A stretch of 46,287 nt of DNA from contig JBCCGE010000018.1 of NCBI GenBank assembly GCA_039029455.1, positions 1 through 46,287 on the forward strand. The letters are read 5' to 3'. Shown one piece after another: positions 1-8,149 of this stretch. Within the stretch, counting starts at the first letter, position 1. Every line of letters begins with the position of its first letter. The stretch is from JBCCGE01 sp039029455 (lineage in GTDB: Bacteria; Pseudomonadota; Gammaproteobacteria; Arenicellales; Poriferihabitantaceae). Below the pieces are notes generated by a model. The model was not told the DNA's origin and did no database searches. It was given only the letters and a program-made list of their open reading frames with translations. The translations under genes were made by a program, and so were the position numbers.

Positions 1-157
1 AATAGCCGACTTCGGCCGCCATAGCACACATTTCAGCTTCTGTTGGATGCTGGTCGGAGATCAGAACCCCCGCTGGATTACCCCCTGATTTTCCATCAGA
101 AAACGCGCAGAGACGCTGCAATTGCTCGATCATATAACGTGCCTTCAAGTTAGTCAT
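1..157 (-). CDS. PhzF-family protein, N-terminal fragment (runs off the window)
   Basis: The minus strand reads about 52 residues from ATG at 157, with an in-frame ATG at 133 as the alternative start. The block around FSDGKSGGNPAGVLI followed by EMCAMAAEVGY matches the N-terminus of the PhzF / diaminopimelate-epimerase-fold family, whose members begin with a GNPAGV motif and then an A-x-E-V-G-Y segment. The family contains isomerases and many proteins of unknown substrate. If 157 is the start, the gene overlaps the end of the upstream membrane-protein gene by 8 bases, suggesting translational coupling. The rest lies outside the window, so the catalytic half cannot be examined. Confidence 0.75.
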   Translation of the reverse strand, partial: MTNLKARYMIEQLQRLCAFSDGKSGGNPAGVLISDQHPTEAEMCAMAAEVGY

Positions 158-683
158 TTGCGGTTTTCGAACGGTCTGTTATGCCTTGATCCTGAGTCGA
201 AATAGGCGAGATCGTTAACCGAACGAACAGCGATAAAGAGAAAAACAACAGCCAGGCCAGCCCAAATAAATAAATTCCGTACGCGGAAAAGGTGGATAGA
301 CCCATGGCATTAGCGGCCAGCGCCAAAATGACTGCCCCACTTCCCAATTGATAGATATAAAACCAAACCAGACTCAATCGATCACGGATCGTCTTTTGAA
401 TCGTTGCGGTTTGAAAAATTCGAATCACCAACCAGACCGACAACAGGATACTGCAAAACTGCCATGAAAAAAGCGCATCGAAGCCAAGAGCATTCACCAG
501 CAGCGGCAACAAATCGAATCCGATAGAGTACACCGCCAGCTCAAGCATATAACGGAACCGAACCAGTTCGTGCTCCGGCCAGGATGTCAAACTACGCTGC
601 CTCAATGCAACAATAATTCCCGAGAAGCCGGCCAATGCAACAGACAACTGCGATAGTGCTATTAATGTATCAGAATGGGTCAT
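150..683 (-). CDS. Small hypothetical integral membrane protein
   Basis: The 177-residue protein has about four hydrophobic stretches, roughly residues 5-27, 50-90, 107-127 and 133-155. These fit transmembrane helices, with a short charged tail. No catalytic motif is visible and I do not recognise a named family. It begins with ATG at 683, and its stop overlaps the start of the PhzF-like gene, so the two are probably co-transcribed leftwards. The function is unknown. Confidence 0.65.
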   Translation of the reverse strand: MTHSDTLIALSQLSVALAGFSGIIVALRQRSLTSWPEHELVRFRYMLELAVYSIGFDLLPLLVNALGFDALFSWQFCSILLSVWLVIRIFQTATIQKTIRDRLSLVWFYIYQLGSGAVILALAANAMGLSTFSAYGIYLFGLAWLLFFSLSLFVRLTISPISTQDQGITDRSKTAND

Positions 684-1017
684 ATAGATTCACTCATTCA
701 ACCGTCATGGCGCGAAACGGCCTGGACCCGAATCGCTTAACGGGTATAGGTTCTATTTTGTGATCAGGACGCCTAAACAAGCAACAGAAACTGTGAAAAC
801 TCAACTGTGAATTTCAGCGCCATGTGAAGTTTAGGGGCAATAGAAAATCGTCACAAATATCCCACGGTTTCCATCCGGAAACCAATCCGCAACGATTCTT
901 GATACCGCGGAATTTCGACAACCCTCCATTCGATCGCGCATGCGCCGTTATTCTGTCTTGGAAGAAATTGACGTTTCTAGTAGATTTCGGAATTACATGT
1001 ATTAAATTTTTTCTGTC
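684..1017. other. Intergenic region between divergent transcripts
   Basis: This 334-base stretch separates the leftward membrane-protein gene from the rightward GST gene and should hold promoters for both. A 65-codon frame (824-1021) runs through it, but its composition is unlike the flanking genes and it resembles nothing I know. I see no clear hairpin, repeat or strong ribosome-binding site before the ATG at 1018. Confidence 0.5.
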
Positions 1018-1647
1018 ATGATTACCCTTTACGGCACCTACCCTTCCCGATCAAATCGCGCCCAGTGGGTTCTCGAAGAACTCGAACTGCCCTACAGGTT
1101 CGTTGTTCTCGACTTTGCGGCCGGTGATGCGCACTCGGATACCTTTAGGGCACTTAATCCCGCCGGCAAAATTCCCGTGCTACAACATGAAGACTTGACG
1201 CTTACGGAATCGGGAGCAATCTGCAATTATCTGGCAACATTAAAACCCGAAGCCGGACTGATGCCCTCTGGCGATAGCGCGATGCGTGCTAAGTACGATC
1301 AATGGATGTTCTTTGCTCAGACCGAACTCGAACAACCCATGTGGACAAAAGCCAAGCACAAGTTTGCTCTTCCGCGTGAGTACAGAGTTGATGGGCTTGG
1401 TGCAACAACGGCATTTGAATTCTCAACAGCACTGGACATTTTGTCGGCGGGATTGGGTGACCAGGAATTTATTCTTGGAGGTCAGTTTACTGCAGCCGAC
1501 ATCATGCTGACTCATACACTGGGATGGGCCAAAATCGCCAGATTTAAAATCGAGCACGACAACGTCAACAACTATATCTCGAGGAATCTGGCTCGGCCGG
1601 CTGTGGCGAGAATGGACGGTCACGAGCGAATTCCGTTCACACAATAA
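1018..1647 (+). CDS. Glutathione S-transferase family protein
   Basis: The 209-residue protein has the two-domain GST layout. The N-terminal thioredoxin-fold half (about 1-78) carries S10/S12 near the expected catalytic position, the cis-proline motif KIPVL (P53) and the glutathione-binding ESGAI motif (E64-S65). The C-terminal half is helical and includes FTAADIMLTHTL, the usual N-capping Asp motif. GSTs conjugate or transfer glutathione to electrophiles, or reduce substrates. The next gene, a DMSP-lyase-like cupin, starts 5 bases after this stop, so the two are likely translated from one message. A role in handling acrylate or a similar electrophile from DMSP cleavage is possible but is inference from neighbourhood. 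Confidence 0.85.
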   Translation: MITLYGTYPSRSNRAQWVLEELELPYRFVVLDFAAGDAHSDTFRALNPAGKIPVLQHEDLTLTESGAICNYLATLKPEAGLMPSGDSAMRAKYDQWMFFAQTELEQPMWTKAKHKFALPREYRVDGLGATTAFEFSTALDILSAGLGDQEFILGGQFTAADIMLTHTLGWAKIARFKIEHDNVNNYISRNLARPAVARMDGHERIPFTQ

Positions 1648-1652
1648 TTCCC

Positions 1653-2258
1653 GTGTCCCGCACCGACCAGGGTTATCAGCGCTTACTCGCCGCATCGAAT
1701 CGATTCATCGAAACCAGTTCACACACCGCCCTCGGTGTATTTCGGGATCATTTCCCGTTGTCGTCACACGCCTACATCCGTCCTGATGCCAGTCCGCACA
1801 ACGTGCGTCATCAGTTGAAACCTGCTCTTTCAATGACCAATGCATTGACACGAGATCTGACAGAACTTTTCAACGAATTCGCTGAAAATCTACACTGGGA
1901 GCAAAGCTACAAGCGCGGAGACGGAGTGGGTCAGGATATGTTGAACGGTTATGCTTTTGTTGAGATAACCGGAATCCGCGGTCCCTACATCAATCACCAC
2001 CTGCGAAGCGGCATTGGCGTCTGGGGGCCGAATATTGACTACCCTCGTCACCAGCACAAGGCGCAGGAAGTCTATGCCGTGCTCGCAGGATCGGCAGAAT
2101 TTACTGTCGGCGGCAGCCCAACGGTCATCGCCCGAGCCGGCGATATGATTTCCGTTGATTCTTTTGCGCCACACAGTTTCCAGACACTTAACGAACCCCT
2201 GGTGGTGTTTTACCTGTGGCAGTCCGGAGATTTGAGGGAGAAGTCGTCGTTTTCCTGA
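1653..2258 (+). CDS. dddL: DMSP lyase, DddL-like cupin
   Basis: The 201-residue protein starts with GTG 5 bases after the GST stop. Its C-terminal half is a cupin resembling the DddL / DMSP-lyase family, which cleaves dimethylsulfoniopropionate to dimethyl sulfide and acrylate. The segment around WGPNIDYPRHQHKAQEVY supplies H133, H135, E139 and Y141, and H174 lies in APHSF. These fit the family's metal ligands and catalytic Tyr. The ending PLVVFYLWQSGD also fits. The N-terminal ~80 residues are helical, as in DddL. The length is slightly below typical DddL (about 220-230 residues). No acrylate-processing genes lie nearby, so another small substrate cannot be excluded. The assignment is by motif memory, not alignment. 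Confidence 0.72.
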   Translation: MSRTDQGYQRLLAASNRFIETSSHTALGVFRDHFPLSSHAYIRPDASPHNVRHQLKPALSMTNALTRDLTELFNEFAENLHWEQSYKRGDGVGQDMLNGYAFVEITGIRGPYINHHLRSGIGVWGPNIDYPRHQHKAQEVYAVLAGSAEFTVGGSPTVIARAGDMISVDSFAPHSFQTLNEPLVVFYLWQSGDLREKSSFS

Positions 2259-2269
2259 CCTCAGACGAT

Positions 2270-2971
2270 CTAGTGCAGACCGCTGGATTGACCCGATACC
2301 ATTTTGAGTGGTCTAACCTGCTGCAGCCATTCATAGACACCACGCTGGTTCGCTTCCACCTCTCTCAGACCAATGCCGTTTGTGTTTGCGCGCTTCAACA
2401 CGGTCTTAACAATGTCCGGTAACTCAAGAGACTTGTTGAAATCACCCAGCAGCTGCTGAACTTGATACACAGTGACAGGAATGGCCATCTGTATTCTGAT
2501 GGCGTCATTGCTTGATAACGCCGAATTTTGGGCGACTAGTCGCTCCAGTCTGAAAAAAGCGTCGAAAAATCGATCACTTACCAGGTTAACGGCGTGGCGA
2601 TCAACTTTGTGATTGCGAATTGCAAGTCTAAAATCCGCCAGCACGGGGACAATAACGCGGTCATGAAAACGAACCACGGCATCCTCCTGTGCCCGATCTT
2701 TCGCATCGCCTAACCGGACCAGACGCTGACCACTGATGGTTTCAAAATACTGGATGATGCTTTCGGCGTCATGCAAAACAAAAGCATCTATCCTGACCGC
2801 GGGAATCGAACCTGAGGGCACAACGGCCTGATAGCCTGTCGTGTTCGGACTGCCGTCCACTGGTGTCTGGCAGTGAAATCCAACGCCAAGGCGATTGAGC
2901 GCAATCTTTACCCGTGTGCACAGTACACATAAGTCTGTTGCGTAAATAAGGACATCATTGGATCGTGACAT
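2270..2971 (-). CDS. GST N-terminal-domain (thioredoxin-fold) protein
   Basis: The 233-residue protein starts with a thioredoxin-like GST N-domain carrying a C15-V-L-C18 pair, as in glutaredoxin-like and omega-type GSTs. It then has a cis-Pro segment (GSIPAV) and a HDAESIIQYFE glutathione-site motif. The C-terminal 150 residues are helical and less recognisable. A redox or thiol-transfer role is likely. It is convergent with the DMSP-lyase gene, the two stops being 11 bases apart, so it belongs to a different transcript. The substrate is unknown. Confidence 0.75.
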   Translation of the reverse strand: MSRSNDVLIYATDLCVLCTRVKIALNRLGVGFHCQTPVDGSPNTTGYQAVVPSGSIPAVRIDAFVLHDAESIIQYFETISGQRLVRLGDAKDRAQEDAVVRFHDRVIVPVLADFRLAIRNHKVDRHAVNLVSDRFFDAFFRLERLVAQNSALSSNDAIRIQMAIPVTVYQVQQLLGDFNKSLELPDIVKTVLKRANTNGIGLREVEANQRGVYEWLQQVRPLKMVSGQSSGLH

Positions 2972-3137
2972 GACTTGAGCTCGAACGGGAGGAACAGTTT
3001 GCTTGGTTGCTGAATGTGAGATTGTGCTGGATTCTGATTCGGGAGCAATTATCTTGTGACGAATACACCGGCTACTAAACCGGATTTCAACAGTGTACCA
3101 ATACCTGTACTTTCATCCACCACTCCGGAGCATGAAT

Positions 3138-3764
3138 TTATCCCTCCGGATTCTGTTTCGGCGGCGTGGTTCTCTCTATATTGAACGCCAGCGTAATCCT
3201 GTCCTTATCGTCCGAGTGTGGCGCAACCATGTGAGCAAGGTACCCCGGGAATAGCAACATCATTCCATCCTCCGGATGGTACGCAGTCTGCGCAGGCTGA
3301 CCAAAAAGCTTGGCCTCCGACACCGGGTTAAAAAAAATGGTGTCTCCATCTCTGAAGGGCTTATCCTTACGAGCTTCATCTTTGACTTCTGCATCGATAT
3401 AAACCACGCCCGACCAGAACACAGGATGGGTGTGAGGCATATTCCACGTTCCCGATGCATTGATGTTCGCCCAGCACTCTCGCAGCTGCACATTGATGTT
3501 CTGCTCTTCACCAAACATTTTCTGCATCCCTTTAACGGTGCCGTGGCTAATCCGACGCACCATCCATTGAATCACCGGATTTTCATCAAGATGAATCTTT
3601 CGGTGAGAATGCCAGCCGTTGTAGTTACTTGACTGAATTCCCTCTGTGGATTCCCTGAGCGAAAGCACGTAAGCGATCAGATCATCCTTTTTTTCAGCGA
3701 ACCCACTGATGGGAAGTTGACATATTGGCGAGGAAAATCTTAAATCAAGAGAAATGTCGTTCAC
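3138..3764 (-). CDS. TIGR02466-type putative 2OG-Fe(II) oxygenase
   Basis: The 208-residue protein starts with GTG at 3764. The C-terminal 110 residues match the TIGR02466 / PF13759 double-stranded beta-helix oxygenases: a C-W-A-N-I-N strand (98-102), P-H-T-H-P (H111, H113), S-G-V-V-Y-I-D, F-F-N-P, L-F-P-G-Y-L-A-H (H178) and R189 before L-A-F-N-I. H111/H113 and H178 are likely iron ligands, and R189 could bind the 2-oxoglutarate carboxylate. The family's substrates are mostly unknown. The gene is divergent from the cupin-sulfotransferase fusion, with a 90-base shared intergenic region, which hints at joint control. Confidence 0.82.
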   Translation of the reverse strand: MNDISLDLRFSSPICQLPISGFAEKKDDLIAYVLSLRESTEGIQSSNYNGWHSHRKIHLDENPVIQWMVRRISHGTVKGMQKMFGEEQNINVQLRECWANINASGTWNMPHTHPVFWSGVVYIDAEVKDEARKDKPFRDGDTIFFNPVSEAKLFGQPAQTAYHPEDGMMLLFPGYLAHMVAPHSDDKDRITLAFNIERTTPPKQNPEG

Positions 3765-3854
3765 AGTAAACCCACGCTATTGGATGATCTCTATCCGCAG
3801 CAAATACGCCTGCAGCTTCGATACCATACGAAATTTGTTGATTAATACAGCCCG

Positions 3855-6494
3855 ATGAAGTTTACCGATCTAATTGCACCGATGGAACTGGAAACTTTCG
3901 CCGACAAGTTTAATAAAGGCGAACGATTCGTGATCCGGGGCGCACCGGACAAATTTGAAGGGCTGATCACTCTTGATGAAATCGAGACCCGAATGAATGA
4001 TGGCTGTAATGTTTCGTCCCCATTGGAGATCATTCATGATGGCAAGCGGCAGGCTCTGGTCGACAAAAATCTGTCATGGGCCGGTCTGGCACTCCAGAAA
4101 ACCAGAATCAGTCAACTGCTGGAACAACGTCACAGCTTTTTGATGATGAACATGTCTCAGATCAACCCTCGTGTTGGTGAATTGATTGATACGGTTGAAC
4201 GAACATTTGCTTCTGCCAATATGCGAGCGGACCTGCATCTTTACATATCTCCGGATGCAGGTGCATCTGCATATAACGCTCATCGCGACTACCCGCAGCA
4301 CAAAATCTATCTTCAGGTAATCGGCAAGACACGATGGCAGGTATTCAAAACCCGGTCAGACCTTTCGTTGGATATACGCGCTTTTGAGGCAAAGGATGAA
4401 GCAAAACATCTGGAACTTGAAAAGGAATTTGTACTGAATCCCGGCGATATGTTTTATATGCCGCCAGCGGTATTTCATAAGGTTCACAGCGTCGATGGGC
4501 CGCGGGTATCTTTTAGCATCCCGTTCAATCAGGTCGGCCACGACAATTACATGGATCGTCGCCATATCCCGTTTAAGCAAATATTCCTGGATGCTCTGAA
4601 TAGTCAATCGGAACAGAGTTCGGCGCCTGCCGAACATCCGTTCCCACTTAAATCAGACTCGATTTCCCGTCCGGCTTTCATGGATCAGCCCTGCCCCTGC
4701 AACAGTGGCTCGCTTTATGGAGATTGCTGTGGACGACTTGCCGAGTCTGTTGGTGAACGTCGACATCCGAATTCTGAAAATTATCGCCTGTATGACGATA
4801 TCTGCACTGCAATCAGGGAAAACCGATGGCTCCACTGTGCGCATGCATCGTCTGTATTGTTGCAGCGCGAGCCGTATCATAAGGGCGCTCTGCGCAGCGC
4901 ATTGCAGGTAAAAAGACAAAAAAAACGAGGTATCGAAGAGGACGGGGATGCGATCGCAAGGCGACTCAGTGCGGGGTTCCCAACTGATGCACAGGCCCAG
5001 TACGATGCAGCCGAATACTATCTGAGCGCCCACAATCTCACGACTGCTCGCGAGCACTATCAAAAGGTCGTCAAGCTCAAGCCAAATCATTTTGCCGGTC
5101 ATGACGGTTTGGCACGAACTTTTTCTGCGGGCCATGCTCAGGGACAGGCGGAGCTGCACTACCGCAGAGCGCTGCAGTTGCAACCGGATTCCGCTGCAGT
5201 TGCGACAAATCTGGGTGTGTGTCTGAGTTCCCTCGGTCAAAAAAGCGCGGCAGAACATTACTTCAAGATTGCCACTGCGTTACAACCCCATTCTGGTGAC
5301 ACTTACTTGAAGTGGAGTCGAATGGAGGAGTCTCGCAGTAAACTCAGAAAGGCCAGAACTCTGTTTAATCGGGCAAAGAAACACATTGCGGAACCGGGAC
5401 GGCTGGCAGCACATGAGTCCAGATTGCTTCGGCGAGAAGGAAAACCTGAACAGGCATTGGAGTCGCTAAACCTCGCAGACCCCAAGACAATGGATCCAAG
5501 GAACCGCGCAATATGGCTGATGGAAAAAGGAGTCTGTCTCGATCAGCTCCGACAGTATGATGACGCCTTCCGAGCATTTTCTGAAGCCAATTCGATTCAT
5601 CGCGATCAACTTGGAATGAAGTACGACTTTGCCAAGCATCGACAACTGGCGACGGCTCAAAGCAAGTTTTTTAGCCGTAAAAAGGTCAGGTCGCTACAGC
5701 GTCTGGTTCAGGATGAGCAACAGGCAACACCCATTTTCATTCTGGGATTTACCCGATCAGGCACCACCATGGCGGAACAGATTATCAGCTATGCGAATGG
5801 AGTGGCCGGTGGTGATGAACTTCATTTGATTCACACCATGATCAAACAAATGCCGGAACTGCTCAACCGAAAGATGGACTTCCCAGTAACACTGCAGTCT
5901 GCAGTTGATGATCCATCGGCATCTGATATTCAAACACTACGCCATTTTTATTTTAACGGCGTTAAATCCAGAGGTATTATCGAACCCGGTGTCACCGCAT
6001 TTACCGACAAGACTCCGATGAACGAATTGCATCTCGGACTTATCGCATCTCTCTTTCCTGACGCTCAGCTGATACATATCGTCAGACACCCGCTCGATTC
6101 TGTACTGTCAACATTTTTCACCAATGCCAATCACGGAGAATTCTGCGCGTACGACCTCAAATCGGCCGCAAGGCACTACGCGCTGGCCTTTAAACATGCA
6201 GAAATGATGCAGAACCGACTGGACCTGCCTGTTTTGCGAGTGAAATACGAAGACCTGGTGCAGCGCCCAAAGACAACCGCCAGGCAAGCATTTCGCCATC
6301 TCGGCATCGAATGGCGGGATCGTTATCTGGAGTTTCATCGCAATCCACGCTTCCCCCGAACAGCCAGCTATGCGCAGGTGAAACAGAAAACCTACAAGAC
6401 GTCATTGTTCCGTCACCGGCACTATCGTTCGCATCTGGTTACTGTCGAAAAAATTCTGCTTCCCGCCATTGAAGCGCTGGGGTACCAGCACTGA
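3855..6494 (+). CDS. JmjC-like cupin / SEC-C / TPR / sulfotransferase fusion protein
   Basis: This 879-residue protein joins four modules. Residues 1-240 are a JmjC/cupin_8-like fold with H143-R-D145 and H208 (in PGDMFYMPPAVFHKVHS) as a probable Fe(II) triad. Residues 280-293 are a SEC-C zinc motif, C-P-C-N-S-G then Y-G-D-C-C-G. From about 376 to 600 there are TPR-type helical pairs (EHYQKVVKLKPNH, LHYRRALQLQPDS). Residues 625-879 are a sulfotransferase domain with the 5-prime PAPS loop FILGFTRSGTT (about 627) and the 3-prime motif IVRHPLDSVLSTFF (about 742). TPR-sulfotransferase proteins are common in marine proteobacteria, but I do not know this fusion with an oxygenase-like domain. It may hydroxylate and sulfate the same protein or glycan. 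No signal peptide is seen, so it is cytoplasmic. Confidence 0.85.
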   Translation: MKFTDLIAPMELETFADKFNKGERFVIRGAPDKFEGLITLDEIETRMNDGCNVSSPLEIIHDGKRQALVDKNLSWAGLALQKTRISQLLEQRHSFLMMNMSQINPRVGELIDTVERTFASANMRADLHLYISPDAGASAYNAHRDYPQHKIYLQVIGKTRWQVFKTRSDLSLDIRAFEAKDEAKHLELEKEFVLNPGDMFYMPPAVFHKVHSVDGPRVSFSIPFNQVGHDNYMDRRHIPFKQIFLDALNSQSEQSSAPAEHPFPLKSDSISRPAFMDQPCPCNSGSLYGDCCGRLAESVGERRHPNSENYRLYDDICTAIRENRWLHCAHASSVLLQREPYHKGALRSALQVKRQKKRGIEEDGDAIARRLSAGFPTDAQAQYDAAEYYLSAHNLTTAREHYQKVVKLKPNHFAGHDGLARTFSAGHAQGQAELHYRRALQLQPDSAAVATNLGVCLSSLGQKSAAEHYFKIATALQPHSGDTYLKWSRMEESRSKLRKARTLFNRAKKHIAEPGRLAAHESRLLRREGKPEQALESLNLADPKTMDPRNRAIWLMEKGVCLDQLRQYDDAFRAFSEANSIHRDQLGMKYDFAKHRQLATAQSKFFSRKKVRSLQRLVQDEQQATPIFILGFTRSGTTMAEQIISYANGVAGGDELHLIHTMIKQMPELLNRKMDFPVTLQSAVDDPSASDIQTLRHFYFNGVKSRGIIEPGVTAFTDKTPMNELHLGLIASLFPDAQLIHIVRHPLDSVLSTFFTNANHGEFCAYDLKSAARHYALAFKHAEMMQNRLDLPVLRVKYEDLVQRPKTTARQAFRHLGIEWRDRYLEFHRNPRFPRTASYAQVKQKTYKTSLFRHRHYRSHLVTVEKILLPAIEALGYQH

Positions 6495-6521
6495 GCTGTA
6501 TAAAAGACGCTGGTGCGAATA

Positions 6522-6551
6522 TTTTCAGGCTATTGTTTTGTCGGATATACT
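6522..6551 (+). promoter_or_regulatory. Possible sigma-70 promoter for the first leader protein
   Basis: A -35-like TTTTCA at 6522-6527 and a -10-like TATACT at 6546-6551 are separated by 18 bases, about 40 bases before the GTG start at 6593. It would give the small exported protein its own transcript apart from the fusion gene. It was found by eye and is not verified. Confidence 0.35.
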
Positions 6552-6592
6552 TCACCAACCTACTAATTGGACAAAAATGAGGGGATAGATCA

Positions 6593-7114
6593 GTGAATGA
6601 AAAACAGACGAATAGCGACGGCAAAGTGACTTCCGATCGACGAAGCGCATTGAAAACAGCCCTCGCCGGCAGCGCCGTTGCGGCTACGGTCCCTGCTGCA
6701 TGGATCAAACCCACGGTATCTTCAGTGGTGTTACCCGGTCATGCCTCTACCACCGATTCGGGAGGGGATCCGGGAGCGGGCACAACTGCTGCTCCGGTTT
6801 GTGATCCGACCATTCTAGATGGGGTTCAGGAAGCTCGTATGGTGTACTACGAAGGTGAGGGTGGTTACCTGAATATAGAAGGACTGTTCGTCCAGCCACA
6901 GAGCATATCCATTATGGATGGCACCGGCGCTCTGGCGTCGTCGGAATTTAGCTATATTGGCGCGGAATCTGAATCAAGCGAGGGTGAAGGCGTCTTTGCA
7001 GAATTTGAAGTCGGTGACGGTCCCTTTCCGGCGAACGCCAACCTGGCGCTGAACTTCGATGGTCAATCGGCGCCATGTACGTTGTCCGCTGAAGTTGCAG
7101 TGTACGAAGAATAA
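6593..7114 (+). CDS. Small exported acidic protein with conserved leader (paralog A)
   Basis: The 173-residue protein starts with GTG, preceded by a purine-rich GAGGGG. Residues 16-50 look like a Tat-type export leader: R16-R17-S-A-L-K, a hydrophobic A/G/V stretch, then WIKPTVSSVVLPGHA with probable cleavage after HA. Residues 23-61 are identical to those of the protein at 7453. The mature part is acidic, has Cys at 70 and 162 (APVCDP near its start, APCTL near its end), and carries tyrosines flanked by acidic or Gly residues (Y85, Y86, Y92, Y121, Y171). I do not recognise the mature domain. It lies 98 bases after the sulfotransferase fusion, which makes it a candidate substrate; that is inference. 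Confidence 0.75.
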   Translation: MNEKQTNSDGKVTSDRRSALKTALAGSAVAATVPAAWIKPTVSSVVLPGHASTTDSGGDPGAGTTAAPVCDPTILDGVQEARMVYYEGEGGYLNIEGLFVQPQSISIMDGTGALASSEFSYIGAESESSEGEGVFAEFEVGDGPFPANANLALNFDGQSAPCTLSAEVAVYEE

Positions 7115-7452
7115 CTTTTCACGATCTTTAACTGTCTTATTCGTGGTTACTTGAGACGGACGAAGTCGCGGAACCCGTCGAAGGTATCGATCAGAAGCGG
7201 CGAACTGTTCGCCGCTTTTTTCATTCCTTGCATTTCCATCCAGAACATCCCTTCCAGCTTATCGACAACTATTTTTCAAAGGGTTACGTCGTTTTTAGAA
7301 ACTGATTTTACAGTCCGCTACTCGCTTGTAAAACTTCACCGACAGACTGACTAAGTCCGTGATCGCCACATAATCCGGCGTCATTAGCACTTCTCGTTTG
7401 ATCGCAAAAGCTGTTACAGTTCGGTTTTGCCACGCAAATTAGAGGTGAGATC
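7115..7452. other. Intergenic region between the two leader-protein genes
   Basis: This 338-base gap holds a strong hairpin terminator (7196-7221) and then about 230 bases of AT-richer sequence leading to the ribosome-binding site AGAGGTGAG before ATG 7453. A 67-codon frame (7151-7354) runs through the terminator and is not credible. The second paralog therefore appears to have its own promoter, though I could not place a convincing -35/-10 pair. Confidence 0.5.
7196..7221 (+). terminator. Rho-independent terminator after paralog A
   Basis: A perfect 9-bp stem, AGCGGCGAA (7196-7204) pairing with TTCGCCGCT (7208-7216), has a 3-base loop and is followed by a T run to 7221. It lies 82 bases after the stop of the first leader protein. 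Confidence 0.85.
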
Positions 7453-7995
7453 ATGAGCAACGATACACTCGATCAAAACGTGAAACCGAGTTCCAATCGC
7501 CGACAAACGCTGAAAGCCGCATTGGCCGGCAGTGCAGTTGCGGCTACGGTCCCTGCTGCATGGATTAAGCCCACTGTATCTTCGGTAGTGTTACCCGGTC
7601 ATGCGTCAACCACCGATTCAGGAGGCGACCCCGGTAGCGGTACGCCTGCCCCGGTCTGTGATCCTGCCATTACCGGGGCATTGATGGACTCAGAAACCAG
7701 CGTTCGGTTTGAGGGAGAAGGTGACGGAATGGAAGGTGTTGGTTACATCGCGTTTAGTACAGACGTAGAATTACCCACTAATCCGACTTCAATCTCTATC
7801 TCAGGTGCTGGATTTTCCACATCAGGGTCCACTGGCGAAACAGAGGGCACACTGGGTAACGGCCGCTACTTCACTGAATTCGACGTCACTGGAAATGGAA
7901 GCGCAGGCGATCTGGCAACGATTTCATTGACCATTCCTGATCAACCGGCTCCATGCACGCTTCAGGTTGTCACCAACTTGGACGAAGAGCCTTAG
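7453..7995 (+). CDS. Small exported acidic protein with conserved leader (paralog B)
   Basis: The 180-residue protein starts with ATG behind the ribosome-binding site AGAGGTGAG. The leader has R16-R17-Q-T-L-K and then residues 23-61 identical to paralog A, ending in LPGHAS and the linker TTDSGGDPG. The mature part differs in sequence from A but keeps the same frame of landmarks: PVCDP near its start (C69), an FEGEG segment, an isoleucine/serine-rich beta-like middle and PAPCTL near the end (C168). The two Cys may form a disulfide after export. It ends at a bidirectional terminator shared with the etf operon. The function is unknown. Confidence 0.75.
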   Translation: MSNDTLDQNVKPSSNRRQTLKAALAGSAVAATVPAAWIKPTVSSVVLPGHASTTDSGGDPGSGTPAPVCDPAITGALMDSETSVRFEGEGDGMEGVGYIAFSTDVELPTNPTSISISGAGFSTSGSTGETEGTLGNGRYFTEFDVTGNGSAGDLATISLTIPDQPAPCTLQVVTNLDEEP

Positions 7996-8102
7996 ATCCA
8001 AAGTTAAGCCAAATTGTGACAGCGGTCGATCTCATATTCGAGGAATAGCGACGATTGTTTCAGCTTGACGCGGGGGAACTCGGCAATTGGTTTCTTAGCA
8101 AA

Positions 8103-8129
8103 AAAAGCCGGCATCATTTGCCGGCTTTT
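8103..8129. terminator. Bidirectional terminator between paralog B and etfA
   Basis: An 11-bp perfect stem, AAAAGCCGGCA (8103-8113) pairing with TGCCGGCTTTT (8119-8129), has a 5-base loop, with A and T tracts on either side. It lies between convergent genes and can serve both directions. Confidence 0.88.
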
Positions 8130-8149
8130 CATTTTGTGATCGGAACCTT

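Noticed and set aside
824..1021. 65-codon frame before the GST gene, stop overlapping its ATG
   Set aside because: Composition is unlike neighbouring proteins, no ribosome-binding site or family resemblance; the overlap looks accidental.
7151..7354. 67-codon frame between the leader-protein genes
   Set aside because: It runs through a strong rho-independent terminator.
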